Positions 16,110 through 24,869 are shown, numbered from the stretch's first letter. The stretch: DNA of 64,000 bases from Microbacterium salsuginis (GCF_012524205.1 NZ_JABACI010000001.1:682001-746000); one strand, 5' to 3'. Translations and numbers: made by a program. Notes: generated by a model not told the origin, from the sequence alone.

Positions 16110-18017
16110 TCAGGCGAGCACCTTGACGTCCCGGCGCCGCAGCTTCCACGCCGTGGCGGCGAGTCCCGCGCCGGCGACCAGGAGCACGAGGCCCGACAGC
16201 GCCCAGCGGTTCGCGTCGGTGCCCGTGCTGGCGAGCGCCCCGAGGATCGCCGACGGCGAGGCCGACGCCACCGTGAAGGTGCCTTCGGCGACGAGCGACG
16301 ACGTCTGCCCGGTCAGCACGAGCGTGTGCTCGCCGGCCGGGGTGCTCGAGGGCACGATGAACTGCGCGGTCACCGTCCCCTCGTCGTCGGCGACGAACGT
16401 GCCGACGTCGACCGGGTCGGAGTGCAGCACGGCGCTGACGGTCTCACCGGGTGTGAAGCCGCCCGCGGTCGCGGTCTGCGTCGCGCCCGGCGCGACCTCG
16501 GCGCTGCCGAACGTCACCGGCGCGGCCGTCGGCGTCTCTCCGCCGTTCCCGTTGCCGTTTCCGTTCCCGTTGCCGTTTCCGTTCCCGTTGCCGTTCCCGT
16601 TCCCGTTTCCGGGCGTCGTGGTCGGCGTCGGCGTGGGCTCGGCGGTCGGCTCCGTGGTCGGAGTCGGGGTCGCGGTCGGCGATGCCGTCGGGGTGGGCGT
16701 GATGTTCGGGTTGGGCACCCCGCGCATGTCGCCGTTGACCCATTTGCGGCCCTCGGGGATGTTCGGGGCCTGGGCGGCGAAGTCACGCGGGTACAGCGTG
16801 AATCCCTGCCAGTGGATCGGCATCGGGCTCTGGTCCTCATCGCGGTTGATGTGATGGAACCCGACGTTGACCCACGCCACCGGGTCTTCGAGCGTCTCGC
16901 CGTCGGCGATGTAGTCCGTCACCATCTGCCCCGCCTTGGACGGGATCAGGTTGTGGCTCGCGTGAACCTCATCCGACTTGGCCGACGTGAACGCGATGTC
17001 GTAGTCGGTCTCGGGGTTGAGGTTGTACGCCTGGTCACGCGGCACGATGATCTCGTACGAGCGGGCGTGCCCGTCCGCGTTGAGGCTCTCGGGGTTCACG
17101 ACCCGGTACGCCTCGCGGTTCGCTCCGACGGTCTTGGTCTCGTTCGTGACCTGCGAGATCTGCGTCTCGAGGATCGCGGTGTGGCCGGTGTCACCCGTGG
17201 TGCCGTACTCCCCCGTCGGTGTCGTCGCGAACTTCTCGACCAGCTGGTTCTCACCCGCGTCGATGCCGAAGTCCACACGCCAGAACGCCGAGTGGTAGTG
17301 GTTGACCGCGAAGTCCTCCTGACCCGGCGCGAGCGGCCAGCCCTGGTTGACGACGTTGACGTAGTCGTTCGGCGACAGGTCGCCGGTCGCACCCAGGCGC
17401 ACCGAGATCTCGCCGTCGTCGTGGAAGCGGTACTCGGTCTGGTACTCGTACCAGCCGATGCGCGACACGGTGTGCAGCACCAGGTCGGTGCCCTGCGCCG
17501 CGTACAGCGCATCGCGCGCGATGTTCGAGCGGTAGGCGAGACCGGAGTCCTCCTCGCCGATGCAGATCGCCGGGATCTCACCGCGCGTCGCGTCGACCCA
17601 TGAGGTCCGCACCTCGCCGACGGGGCAGTCGACCGCTTCGATGGCCTGCAGGCGACGTCCACCGACCTGATACGTCGTGACGTCGTTGTACTCCGTGGCT
17701 CCGGTGTCGTACGGCACGTTCAGCTGCGCGAGCGCGATGGAGTCGAGCACGAGCATCGGCGCTTCATCGTCGCGCGGCTGATACGCGACCTTGTCGAGCA
17801 CGAGGCCGCGATACGAGTCGATGCGCCAGCACATCTGCCAGCCCGAGCCGGATTCGAGCGTCTCGGACACGAGCGAGTCGCCCGAGCAGGATGCCTCGGT
17901 GATCGTCTGGGCGGATGCCGCGGTGGGAGCGGACAGGACCACCAGGCCCCCCGCGAGCAGGGCGACCGCGGTGGCCGCGCTGAGTGTTCGCTTCATTCGG
18001 TTTCTCTCTCTGGTCAT
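16110..18017 (-). CDS. Secreted, LAxTG-anchored copper amine oxidase catalytic-domain protein
   Basis: A 635-residue protein: signal peptide (residues 1-36, ending APTAASA), copper amine oxidase catalytic domain (about 40-430), Pro/Thr then Asn-Gly repeats, an Ig-like domain, and a C-terminal LASTGTD, hydrophobic helix and RRR tail. Catalytic signs are the base Asp in VPYDTGA, the cofactor tyrosine in RIGWYEYQ, copper ligands NHYH and a third His in GFHHINRDED followed by MPIHWQGF. The family oxidises primary amines to aldehyde, ammonia and peroxide. The usual Asn before the cofactor Tyr is Trp. The N2/N3 domains are absent and seem to be encoded by the coupled upstream ORF (ATGA overlap). 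Start 17996 is an alternative. Confidence 0.78.
   Translation of the reverse strand: MTRERNRMKRTLSAATAVALLAGGLVVLSAPTAASAQTITEASCSGDSLVSETLESGSGWQMCWRIDSYRGLVLDKVAYQPRDDEAPMLVLDSIALAQLNVPYDTGATEYNDVTTYQVGGRRLQAIEAVDCPVGEVRTSWVDATRGEIPAICIGEEDSGLAYRSNIARDALYAAQGTDLVLHTVSRIGWYEYQTEYRFHDDGEISVRLGATGDLSPNDYVNVVNQGWPLAPGQEDFAVNHYHSAFWRVDFGIDAGENQLVEKFATTPTGEYGTTGDTGHTAILETQISQVTNETKTVGANREAYRVVNPESLNADGHARSYEIIVPRDQAYNLNPETDYDIAFTSAKSDEVHASHNLIPSKAGQMVTDYIADGETLEDPVAWVNVGFHHINRDEDQSPMPIHWQGFTLYPRDFAAQAPNIPEGRKWVNGDMRGVPNPNITPTPTASPTATPTPTTEPTAEPTPTPTTTPGNGNGNGNGNGNGNGNGNGNGNGGETPTAAPVTFGSAEVAPGATQTATAGGFTPGETVSAVLHSDPVDVGTFVADDEGTVTAQFIVPSSTPAGEHTLVLTGQTSSLVAEGTFTVASASPSAILGALASTGTDANRWALSGLVLLVAGAGLAATAWKLRRRDVKVLA
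16542..16611 (-). repeat. Tandem hexanucleotide repeat coding for Gly-Asn
   Basis: About twelve copies of a 6-base unit of the form CCGTTN/CCGTTT on the plus strand, coding on the minus strand for alternating Gly and Asn between the catalytic and Ig-like domains of the amine oxidase. Third-base variation between copies shows selection at the protein level. It is a wall-spanning linker and a likely length-variable locus. Confidence 0.85.
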
Positions 18018-18859
18018 GAGACGGTCAGGACGGTACGGGTGGACAGGTTGACGACGAACGTGCTGGTGGTGAGGAAAGCGCCGCCGTCGATCTGGGCCAG
18101 CAGCTGCACGCAGCGGTCGACGCCGCACGACTCTGCGCCGAAGGAGCCGGCATCGGTGATGAACGAGTGAGCGGTGAGGAGGACCTCGGCGGATGCCGGG
18201 GTCAGGGCGGAACCGCCGGTCAGGGCTGCGAACTCATCGACGATCGGCTGGGAGGACTCGGAATCCAGGAGCAGCTCCCACGCCCGCGCGGTCTCGGCGT
18301 CGGTCGGGGCGGGCTGGGTGCCCGACGCCCTGTCGACCGCTTCGACGGCACCCGTCGTGACGTTCACGATCATGCTGACGGTCTCGTTGGTGCCGTAGTC
18401 GTAGTAGAGCGACAGCAGCCGGCGCTGCCCGTCGGCGTAGGCCTGCGGGTCGGCGACGTCGGTCGAGAGGAACTGCAGCCCCGGCTCGCCGAAGAGGTCG
18501 ACCCCGGCGGCGAATGCCGGGTCCTGAGCTCCGACGAAGCGGACGTACTCCACTTCGGCGCCCGACAGCTGGTCGTACGCGGCGGCGATCGCCGCCGGCT
18601 TCGCGACCTCTTCCGCCTTCTCGGGTGCGCCTTCGTCGGTGCTGTCGGCCGCGATCGGCGTGGACTCGGGCGCCTCGGGCGAGGAGGTCGCCTGCACCGC
18701 CGTCTGGGTGGCGAAGACGAGAGCGACCGCCGCTGCGCCGGCAGCGACGGCCGATCCGATGCCGAGCGTGCGCGGCGTGATGAGTCGCCGGAACTTCGAG
18801 GGGCGCCGGCCCGACGAGGGTGGCGAGTCCCCCTCGGGAGAGAGCTGTGTGTCAGTCAC
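18014..18859 (-). CDS. Membrane-anchored amine oxidase N2/N3-domain-like protein
   Basis: A 281-residue protein with a basic cytoplasmic N-terminus (KFRRLITPRT), one transmembrane helix (residues about 30-52) and an extracellular part. Residues 95-205 (RRLLSLYYDYGTNETVSMI, then VNVTTGAVEAVDRASGTQ) resemble the N2 domain of copper amine oxidases, and 210-281, with a Cys pair (ESCGVDRC), resemble N3, ending FVVNLSTRTVLTVS like the strand VDVVSKEVTRV of known enzymes. The resemblance is from memory of Arthrobacter amine oxidase. The GTG start at 18859 follows the ribosome site GAAAGGA. Its stop overlaps the catalytic ORF start by 4 nt. It probably docks with that protein. Confidence 0.6.
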   Translation of the reverse strand: MTDTQLSPEGDSPPSSGRRPSKFRRLITPRTLGIGSAVAAGAAAVALVFATQTAVQATSSPEAPESTPIAADSTDEGAPEKAEEVAKPAAIAAAYDQLSGAEVEYVRFVGAQDPAFAAGVDLFGEPGLQFLSTDVADPQAYADGQRRLLSLYYDYGTNETVSMIVNVTTGAVEAVDRASGTQPAPTDAETARAWELLLDSESSQPIVDEFAALTGGSALTPASAEVLLTAHSFITDAGSFGAESCGVDRCVQLLAQIDGGAFLTTSTFVVNLSTRTVLTVS

Positions 18860-19100
18860 AGGATTCCTTTCGATGGCCAGGACGCGGCTCGCGCTCACGT
18901 CGGGGCCGATTCTTCGCGGTCGCCGTTTCGCCGCGGTGTGCGCACGCGAACGCGGAACGAAATCCCGGTGAGACAGTGCCGCCGCACCCCGCCGATCCGA
19001 TCTCACGCCTCGTCACGCGCTCGAAACACGGGCGCCGGTCGCCCGCAACGCGCGGCGGATAGCCTCGCGGCAGCAAGGCCGACCGGCTCGAGGAGGACGC

Positions 19101-20540
19101 GTGAGCGCACTCGCGGATGCGATCAGGCAGGGACGGACGAGGACGGACCTCGGCCCGAGCTCGCCGTTCGCCGGCCTGCGACGCCGGCATGCCCGCACCG
19201 TCGATGTCGTGGCCCAGTCCGTCGCCGCGACCGCGCCGGCCGGAGTGCTGCTCATCCACCCGGCGGCCGCCTACGCGCGCAGCGGATCCTTCGCGTTCCT
19301 CGATATCGCGATCACGATCACGCTGGTCGTCGGGGTCGCGCTCGTGATCGGCATGTTCGCGCGCCGCGTGGCGAGCACCGGGTCGCTCTACACCTTCGCG
19401 GTGCGCGGCCTCGGCACGCACGTCGGCCTCCTGACCGGCACGGCGCTCGGGATCGGCTACCTCGCCGTCGCGATGAACACCCTCAGCTCGGGAGCGAGCC
19501 GCGTCGCACAGCTGATGACGGGCAGCGGCGAGCCGCCCGCGTCGCTCATGTGCGCGCTCATGGTGGGTTTCGGCGCGGTCATCGCGTTCGTCGTCGCGCG
19601 GGGTCTGCGCATGTCGACGCGCATCCTGCTCGTCCTGGAGTCCGTGGCCGTGGTCACCGTGCTCGGCCTGTCGATCGCGGCCCTGAGCCTGACCCGGTGG
19701 GACTTCGGCCTGCTCGTTCCGCATCCCTCCGATTTCTCGCTCGAAGCGATCCTCACCGGTGTCGCCTTCGCCCTCATCGGCTTCGTGGGCTTCGAGAGCG
19801 GTGCGGCGCTGGGACCGGAGACGCGACGACCCTTCGCTGCGGTACCGCGCGCGATCCTCGTGAGCGTCGGCGCGACGGGCGTGGTCATGCTCGTCGGCAC
19901 GGCGGCACAGCTGTCGATCGTCGCCGACCGGCCGGGCGCCGCATCACTGTCGGCGGTGACGGGCCTGGCCTCTCTCATCGACGCGATCGTCGCTGTCTCG
20001 TTCCTCGCGTGCGCCCTCGCGATGACGAACGCCGCCGCCCGCCTCGCGTTCGCGATGAGCCGCGAGGGACTGCTGCCGCCGGTCTTCGGACGCGCCTCGG
20101 AGCGCGGCGTGCCGGCGCTCGGCGGCATCCTCCTCGCGGCGCTCGTGACCCTCGTGCCGGTGGCCGTCGTCGCGCTGAGCGGCAGCCGGCAGGGCCTGCG
20201 CCTGGTCACCTCGCCGGCCTCGATCATCGGCTTCGTCCTCGCCTACGCCCTGGTGTGCGCCGCGGCGCCGGTGTTCCTCGCCCGCATCGGTGAGCTGACG
20301 CTGCGGACGGCCCTGCTGTGCACGCTGCCGCTCACAGGGCTCGCGGGGGTGCTCGGCTTCTACCTCGCCGCGACGCTGCGTGACAATCCCGCCGGTCTGC
20401 TGTGGGCGACCGGCGTCCTCGCAGCCTTCGTCGTCGCCGGGGCGGTGCGGCTCGCACGCCATCCCGCCGTCGCCGCGCGGATCGGCGTGCACGACTGGCC
20501 CGTGGACTCCGATTGCATCGACGGCCAGGTCCGCGGATGA
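19101..20540 (+). CDS. APC family amino acid/amine permease
   Basis: A 479-residue integral membrane protein with about twelve hydrophobic helices, of the amino acid-polyamine-organocation family. The first helix region has AATAPAGVLLIHPAAAY, and later GFVGFESGAALGPETRRP matches the conserved glycine/glutamate loop after helix 6. Upstream TAGCCT (19060-19065) is a likely -10 box and GAGGAGG precedes the GTG at 19101 by 6 nt. Divergent from the split amine oxidase operon and overlapping an IclR regulator gene, it may import the amine or its product; the substrate is not visible in the sequence. Confidence 0.85.
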   Translation: MSALADAIRQGRTRTDLGPSSPFAGLRRRHARTVDVVAQSVAATAPAGVLLIHPAAAYARSGSFAFLDIAITITLVVGVALVIGMFARRVASTGSLYTFAVRGLGTHVGLLTGTALGIGYLAVAMNTLSSGASRVAQLMTGSGEPPASLMCALMVGFGAVIAFVVARGLRMSTRILLVLESVAVVTVLGLSIAALSLTRWDFGLLVPHPSDFSLEAILTGVAFALIGFVGFESGAALGPETRRPFAAVPRAILVSVGATGVVMLVGTAAQLSIVADRPGAASLSAVTGLASLIDAIVAVSFLACALAMTNAAARLAFAMSREGLLPPVFGRASERGVPALGGILLAALVTLVPVAVVALSGSRQGLRLVTSPASIIGFVLAYALVCAAAPVFLARIGELTLRTALLCTLPLTGLAGVLGFYLAATLRDNPAGLLWATGVLAAFVVAGAVRLARHPAVAARIGVHDWPVDSDCIDGQVRG

Positions 20541-21301
20541 GCGGGCCGGCCATCGAGCGCGACACGCGGCTTCCCGAGCAGGGGCGGCTGCCGGAGAGGG
20601 GCCTGGGCCTCGCGCTCGAGATCCTCGAGCAGGTGGCGCGGCACGACCACGGCACGACGGCAGCCGACATCGCACGCGCCGTGGGCGCACCGCGCGCCAC
20701 CGTGTACCGCGTCGTCAATTCGCTCGTCCGCGACGAGTATCTGGTGCGGCGGGCCGATTTCTCCGGCTTCATGCTGGGCGCGCGCGTGCTCGACCTCGCC
20801 GCCGTGGTGGGCGCCCACGCACGCCCCGACTACGCGCCGATCGTGGACAAGCTGCGTGCCGAGACGGGTGAGGCGGTGCATCTGTTCGGCTTCCACCGCA
20901 CCGGGCTGACGATCCTCGACGAGGACCCCGCCCAGCCGTTGGCCGATCGCGATCTGCTCCTCGCCGACCCCGCCCGGTCGGCGAGCGGGCACCTCTGGCT
21001 CCTCGCGCATCCGGAGCGTGACCTCCCCGGCGCCCCGCACTGGCGGGTGCACCCCTCCGCAGACGAACTCCAAGGGATCGAGGACGCGTTCGCGGTGCGC
21101 GGCTATACCGAGCAGGTCGCGACGCTCGCGCCGGACCGGGGCTGCCTGGCGGTCCCCATCCGCGACGAGCGATCCCGTCCGCTCGGCGCCGTGACCCTCT
21201 CCATCGCCCTCGTCCGGCTCTCGGTCGCCGCCCGCCATATCGGTGCGCTGCGGGAGGCCGCGGCGGCGCTCGCGCAGTCGGCTCCCCTCAGCCGGTGGTG
21301 A
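20537..21301 (+). CDS. IclR family transcriptional regulator
   Basis: A 254-residue regulator. Residues 20-80 form the winged helix (GLGLALEILEQVA, then TTAADIARAVGAPRATVYRVV); residues 95-250 are the IclR effector domain, including LRAETGEAVHLFGFHRTGL and the C-terminal GCLAVPIRDERSRPLGAVTL. The ATG overlaps the permease stop (ATGA), so it probably controls the permease in response to its substrate or a catabolite. A longer upstream reading is discarded because it runs out of frame inside the permease gene. Confidence 0.88.
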   Translation: MSGPAIERDTRLPEQGRLPERGLGLALEILEQVARHDHGTTAADIARAVGAPRATVYRVVNSLVRDEYLVRRADFSGFMLGARVLDLAAVVGAHARPDYAPIVDKLRAETGEAVHLFGFHRTGLTILDEDPAQPLADRDLLLADPARSASGHLWLLAHPERDLPGAPHWRVHPSADELQGIEDAFAVRGYTEQVATLAPDRGCLAVPIRDERSRPLGAVTLSIALVRLSVAARHIGALREAAAALAQSAPLSRW

Positions 21302-21372
21302 CAGATGCCGCGGCTCCGGGCATCCGTGCCACGACGCATCCGATCGTGCGGTGGAGCTGCCGAGCGCTGCGC

Positions 21373-22029
21373 TCAGGGCAGTCCCACGAGCAGTTCGTCC
21401 AGCATCTCGGCGTCCTCCGACGCGCGCGCGAGGACACCTTCCGCCGATTCCCGCACATCCGGATGCGGGTCGCCATCGAGGATGAGTGACACGAGCGCGA
21501 CCATGCCGGTGGTCTGCGCCTGAAGGATGCCGATGAACTCGCGCTCGGCGACGGGCGGGACCGCCTCGGCGAGCGCGAGCTGCCGGCTCCACGACGGCAT
21601 CCCGGGCATCTGGGCGTGATCGGCACCGTGCCCCGCGCACGGCCCGTCGGCTGGCGGCTCGAGCGGCCGGGCATCGGCCCACGACACGTACCATTCGCGC
21701 AGGTGCTCGAGCTCGGCGGCATCCCGCTCCGCCGTCTCTGCAGCGAACGCCCGCGCCTCCGGGGCGACGCCGTCCTTCGCGAGAAGCGACTGCGCGAGCT
21801 CCGTCTCCTCGACGCGGTAGTAGATCATCGCCTCGACGTAGCAGTAGTCGTCGGCGGTCACCCGTGCGGTCGCCGTCGCTCCGCCGAGCGACTCGGCGCC
21901 GCCCGGCGTGGTGGGCTCGGATGCGGCCCGACCCGCGGCATCCGTCCCCGCCGCGATCGCGATCGCGACGGCCGCGCCGGCCGTCACGAGGGCGAGCGAC
22001 AGCGCCACGACGGCGACGGCTCGGCGCAC
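21373..22029 (-). CDS. DUF305-like exported protein lacking the His pairs
   Basis: A 218-residue protein with an N-terminal signal/anchor helix and the same two-unit layout as the DUF305 protein at 15347-16033. The metal motifs are lost: GMIPHH corresponds to AMIYYRVEETELA here, and LMIVHH to ILQAQTTGMVALV. A short segment CAGHGADHAQM keeps a few His. The reading frame is intact and the GTG has a strong ribosome site GGAGGT, so the gene appears expressed with a changed role. It is convergent with the IclR gene. Confidence 0.7.
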   Translation of the reverse strand: MRRAVAVVALSLALVTAGAAVAIAIAAGTDAAGRAASEPTTPGGAESLGGATATARVTADDYCYVEAMIYYRVEETELAQSLLAKDGVAPEARAFAAETAERDAAELEHLREWYVSWADARPLEPPADGPCAGHGADHAQMPGMPSWSRQLALAEAVPPVAEREFIGILQAQTTGMVALVSLILDGDPHPDVRESAEGVLARASEDAEMLDELLVGLP

Positions 22030-22066
22030 GCGAAGACCTCCGGGAACGGCCCACGGGCGAGTGGGT

Positions 22067-24199
22067 TCAGCGCTTGCCGGTGCCGAACATCCCGCGGATC
22101 ACTCCGCCCAGTATCGTCTGGGTCGTCTTGGAGTTCAGAATCTGCTCGATCGGCGACTTCTCCGCCGCCCGTGAGCGGCTCGACGTGCGGGTGGTGCCCG
22201 AGGTCTTCTTGAGCAGGCGTTCGTACTCCTGCTGCGCCTTCTTCTCCGCGGCGGCGTTCGCCTTGTCGATCGCAGCCTGCTGCTTGGCGAGTTCGGCGTC
22301 GATCCTGGCCTTCTCGAGCGCCGCCTCCTCGGCCGCGGCCGCCTCGTCGGCCGCCTTCATCTTGGCCGTCAGGATCTCACGAGCCGATTCGCGGTCGATC
22401 GCGGTGCCGTACTTTGCCAGCAGCGGGGACGCCTTCACGGCGGCCTCGATCACGGGGTCGGGGGTCGGTGACATCAGGCCGAGCGGCGCACGCAGGCGCG
22501 TCCACGCGACGGGGGTCGGCGCGCCCTTCTCGCTCATCACGGTGACGATCGCCTCGCCCGTGCCGAGTTCCTGCAGAACGCGCTCCAGGTCGTAGCCGGA
22601 CTTCGGATACGTGCCCACCGTCGCCTTCAGCGCCTTCGCGTCGTCGGGGGTGAACGCCCGCAGCGCGTGCTGCACCCGCGAGCCGAGCTGTGCCAGCACA
22701 TCCGATGGGACGTCCTTGGGAGTCTGCGTCACGAAGAACACACCGACCCCCTTCGAGCGGATGAGCCGCACCGTCTGCACGATCGCGGCGAGGAAGTCCT
22801 TCGACGCGTCCTTGAACAGCAGGTGCGCCTCGTCGAAGAAGAACACCAGCTTGGGCTTGTCGGGATCGCCCACCTCGGGCAGCAGCTCGAACAGCTCGGC
22901 GAGCAGGTACATCAGGAACGTCGAGAACAGCGCGGGCTTGTCGATCACACCCGGCACCTCGAGCAGACTGATGACTCCGCGGCCGTCCGGCGCCGTGCGC
23001 AGGAAGTCGGTCACCTCGAACTCGGGCTCGCCGAAGAACACGTCGGCGCCCTGGTCGGCGAAGGTGATGAGCTCGCGCAGGATGACGCCTGCCGTCGCCG
23101 CCGACAGGCCGCCGAGGTCCTTCAGCTCGGCTTTGCCCTCGTCGCTCGTGAGATGGGTCAGCACCGCGCGCAGGTCGGACAGATCGACGAGCGCGAGGCC
23201 GTTGGCGTCGGCGTAGTGGAAGACCAGGCCCAGACTCGACTCCTGCGTGTCGTTGAGTCCGAGCACCTTGCTCAGCAGCAGCGGTCCGAATCCCGAGACG
23301 GTGGCCCGCACCGGCACGCCCTTGCCGATGCCGCCGAGAGCGAAGTACTCGGTGACCGAGGCCTCGGGCTTCCAGTCCTGCCCGATGCCCTGCGTGCGCG
23401 ACAGCAGCTTCTCACTGGGCTCACCAGGAGTCGCCACTCCGGACAGGTCGCCCTTGATGTCGGCGGCGAACACCGGCACGCCCTTCGCGGCCAGCTGCTC
23501 GGCGAGACCCTGCAATGTGCGTGTCTTGCCCGTGCCCGTCGCGCCCGCGACGAGGCCGTGCCGGTTCATCATGCCCAGCGGGATGCGGATCTGCGCGGAC
23601 GGGACGGGGTCGCCGTTGACGAGGGCGCCGAGGTCGAGGGTGGCAGATTCTGAGTCGAACGTGTACCCGTTGGTGATCTTCTGGATCTGCTCCTGGTTCA
23701 GTGGGCCGGGTTCGGTTTGAGAAGTGGTTGGTTGGGGAGTTTGTTGCTGCTTTGATTCGGGAGCAGCTTCTTCAGTAGCCGGAATGGTTGGTTGGGGAGA
23801 TTGTTCCTGCGTTGCTTCGGGACCGGCGGGCGCTCCCGCGGGCCCTGATGTCGTGGGGGCCGGGGTTGGACCCCCTGCTTGCGCTTCAGAGGCGTCTGCG
23901 GGGGTCGAAGTGGTGGCGGGCGAGGGGGGCTGGGTGGGCTGGGGGGTGGCGGCGCGGGACTTGGCGGCGGCGGCCTCGGCGGCGGCGAGGGCGGCCTTGG
24001 CCTGGGCGGCCTTCAGCTGGGCCTCGGCCGCCTCGGCCTCGGCGCGCAGGCGGGCCAGTTCAGCCTCGGCGGCGGCGACAGCGCTGTCGGCGGCGGGGGC
24101 GACGGGATCGGACGATGCGGGCGACTCGGGCGCTGGGCCCACGCGCCCGGAGGCTCCGGGCGACGCGCCAGCGGCGGCTGGTGGGGGCGTGGGGATCAT
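22067..24199 (-). CDS. HerA-like ATPase (DUF853 family)
   Basis: A 710-residue cytosolic ATPase. Residues 1-165 are low complexity: Pro/Ala-rich, then an Ala/Glu coiled coil (AELARLRAEAEAAEAQLK), then a Gln/Pro/Thr linker with a 20-residue period. The core has Walker A VAGATGTGKTRTLQG near 215, Walker B KPKLVFFFDEAHLLF near 440 and FFVTQTPKDVPSDVLAQLG. A second coiled coil (390 bases from the 3' end) precedes a basic C-terminus. HerA-type enzymes translocate DNA, but DUF853 function is poorly known. TAGGCT lies 6 nt before the ATG. Confidence 0.85.
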   Translation of the reverse strand: MIPTPPPAAAGASPGASGRVGPAPESPASSDPVAPAADSAVAAAEAELARLRAEAEAAEAQLKAAQAKAALAAAEAAAAKSRAATPQPTQPPSPATTSTPADASEAQAGGPTPAPTTSGPAGAPAGPEATQEQSPQPTIPATEEAAPESKQQQTPQPTTSQTEPGPLNQEQIQKITNGYTFDSESATLDLGALVNGDPVPSAQIRIPLGMMNRHGLVAGATGTGKTRTLQGLAEQLAAKGVPVFAADIKGDLSGVATPGEPSEKLLSRTQGIGQDWKPEASVTEYFALGGIGKGVPVRATVSGFGPLLLSKVLGLNDTQESSLGLVFHYADANGLALVDLSDLRAVLTHLTSDEGKAELKDLGGLSAATAGVILRELITFADQGADVFFGEPEFEVTDFLRTAPDGRGVISLLEVPGVIDKPALFSTFLMYLLAELFELLPEVGDPDKPKLVFFFDEAHLLFKDASKDFLAAIVQTVRLIRSKGVGVFFVTQTPKDVPSDVLAQLGSRVQHALRAFTPDDAKALKATVGTYPKSGYDLERVLQELGTGEAIVTVMSEKGAPTPVAWTRLRAPLGLMSPTPDPVIEAAVKASPLLAKYGTAIDRESAREILTAKMKAADEAAAAEEAALEKARIDAELAKQQAAIDKANAAAEKKAQQEYERLLKKTSGTTRTSSRSRAAEKSPIEQILNSKTTQTILGGVIRGMFGTGKR

Positions 24200-24203
24200 G
24201 CGC

Positions 24204-24869
24204 TCAGCCTAGCCACGGGCTCTTAGCCGGGGCATCCGTTCTCTCCCGCGCCATCGGCACGGCGAATGCCGCAGCCACCAGCAGGGCCGCTCCCGCCCCG
24301 ATGAGGGCCCCGCCGAGGGTGTCGCTCAGCCAGTGCGCGTGCAGATACGTGCGGCTGAACGCCATCAGCACCACCCAGGCGGCCCCGACCACGGCGACCC
24401 AGATCCGAGGGAAGATCACCACCGCGGCCACCGCGAGCGTCGCGGCGTTGGCGACGTGACCCGAGGGATACGACCCGTAGTCCGACACGACGAGGATCTC
24501 TTCGGGGCGCACCCGGCCGAACAGGTGCTTGAGCACCTGCACCCCGCCGGCCGAGACGGCCTCCGCGGCGAGGAAGTACGCCGCCGCCCAGGGCCTTCGC
24601 AGCAGGACGAGCCCGATCGCGCCGCCGATCGGCACCACGAGCACGCCGAACCAGCCGCCCCCGACCCAGTTCATGACGCGCGAGAAGCCCAGCAGCGCCG
24701 GGTGGAACCACGCCGTCACCTGCGCGTTCCACGACACGTCGATGCCGAACGGCTGATCACCGCGCGCGAGGATCCACCATCCGAGCAGGCAGGCGAGCGC
24801 GGTCAGCGCGCCGCCGACCACCAGGAGCGCCGTAACGGTCCCCCCGATCCGCCGCTGCCCTTCCGTCAT
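24204..24869 (-). CDS. PAP2 family phosphatase
   Basis: A 221-residue membrane enzyme with about six helices. All three phosphatidic acid phosphatase type 2 motifs are present: KHLFGRVRP near residue 118, YPSGH near 137 and SRTYLHAHWLSD near 175, giving the catalytic His pair outside the membrane. Likely substrates are undecaprenyl pyrophosphate or a lipid phosphate. ATG 24869 is chosen over longer readings because CAGAAT lies 6 nt upstream, a leaderless -10 box, and the TM1 position is right. The stop is 4 nt from the start of the downstream HerA-like gene. Confidence 0.88.
   Translation of the reverse strand: MTEGQRRIGGTVTALLVVGGALTALACLLGWWILARGDQPFGIDVSWNAQVTAWFHPALLGFSRVMNWVGGGWFGVLVVPIGGAIGLVLLRRPWAAAYFLAAEAVSAGGVQVLKHLFGRVRPEEILVVSDYGSYPSGHVANAATLAVAAVVIFPRIWVAVVGAAWVVLMAFSRTYLHAHWLSDTLGGALIGAGAALLVAAAFAVPMARERTDAPAKSPWLG

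Noticed and set aside
16542..16611. Possible CRISPR-like repeat
   Set aside because: It is a 6-base tandem repeat inside a coding region with no spacers and no cas genes nearby.
18014..18017. Split amine oxidase as a frameshifted pseudogene
   Set aside because: The catalytic ORF has its own signal peptide directly after the overlap, so it is designed as a separate secreted protein.
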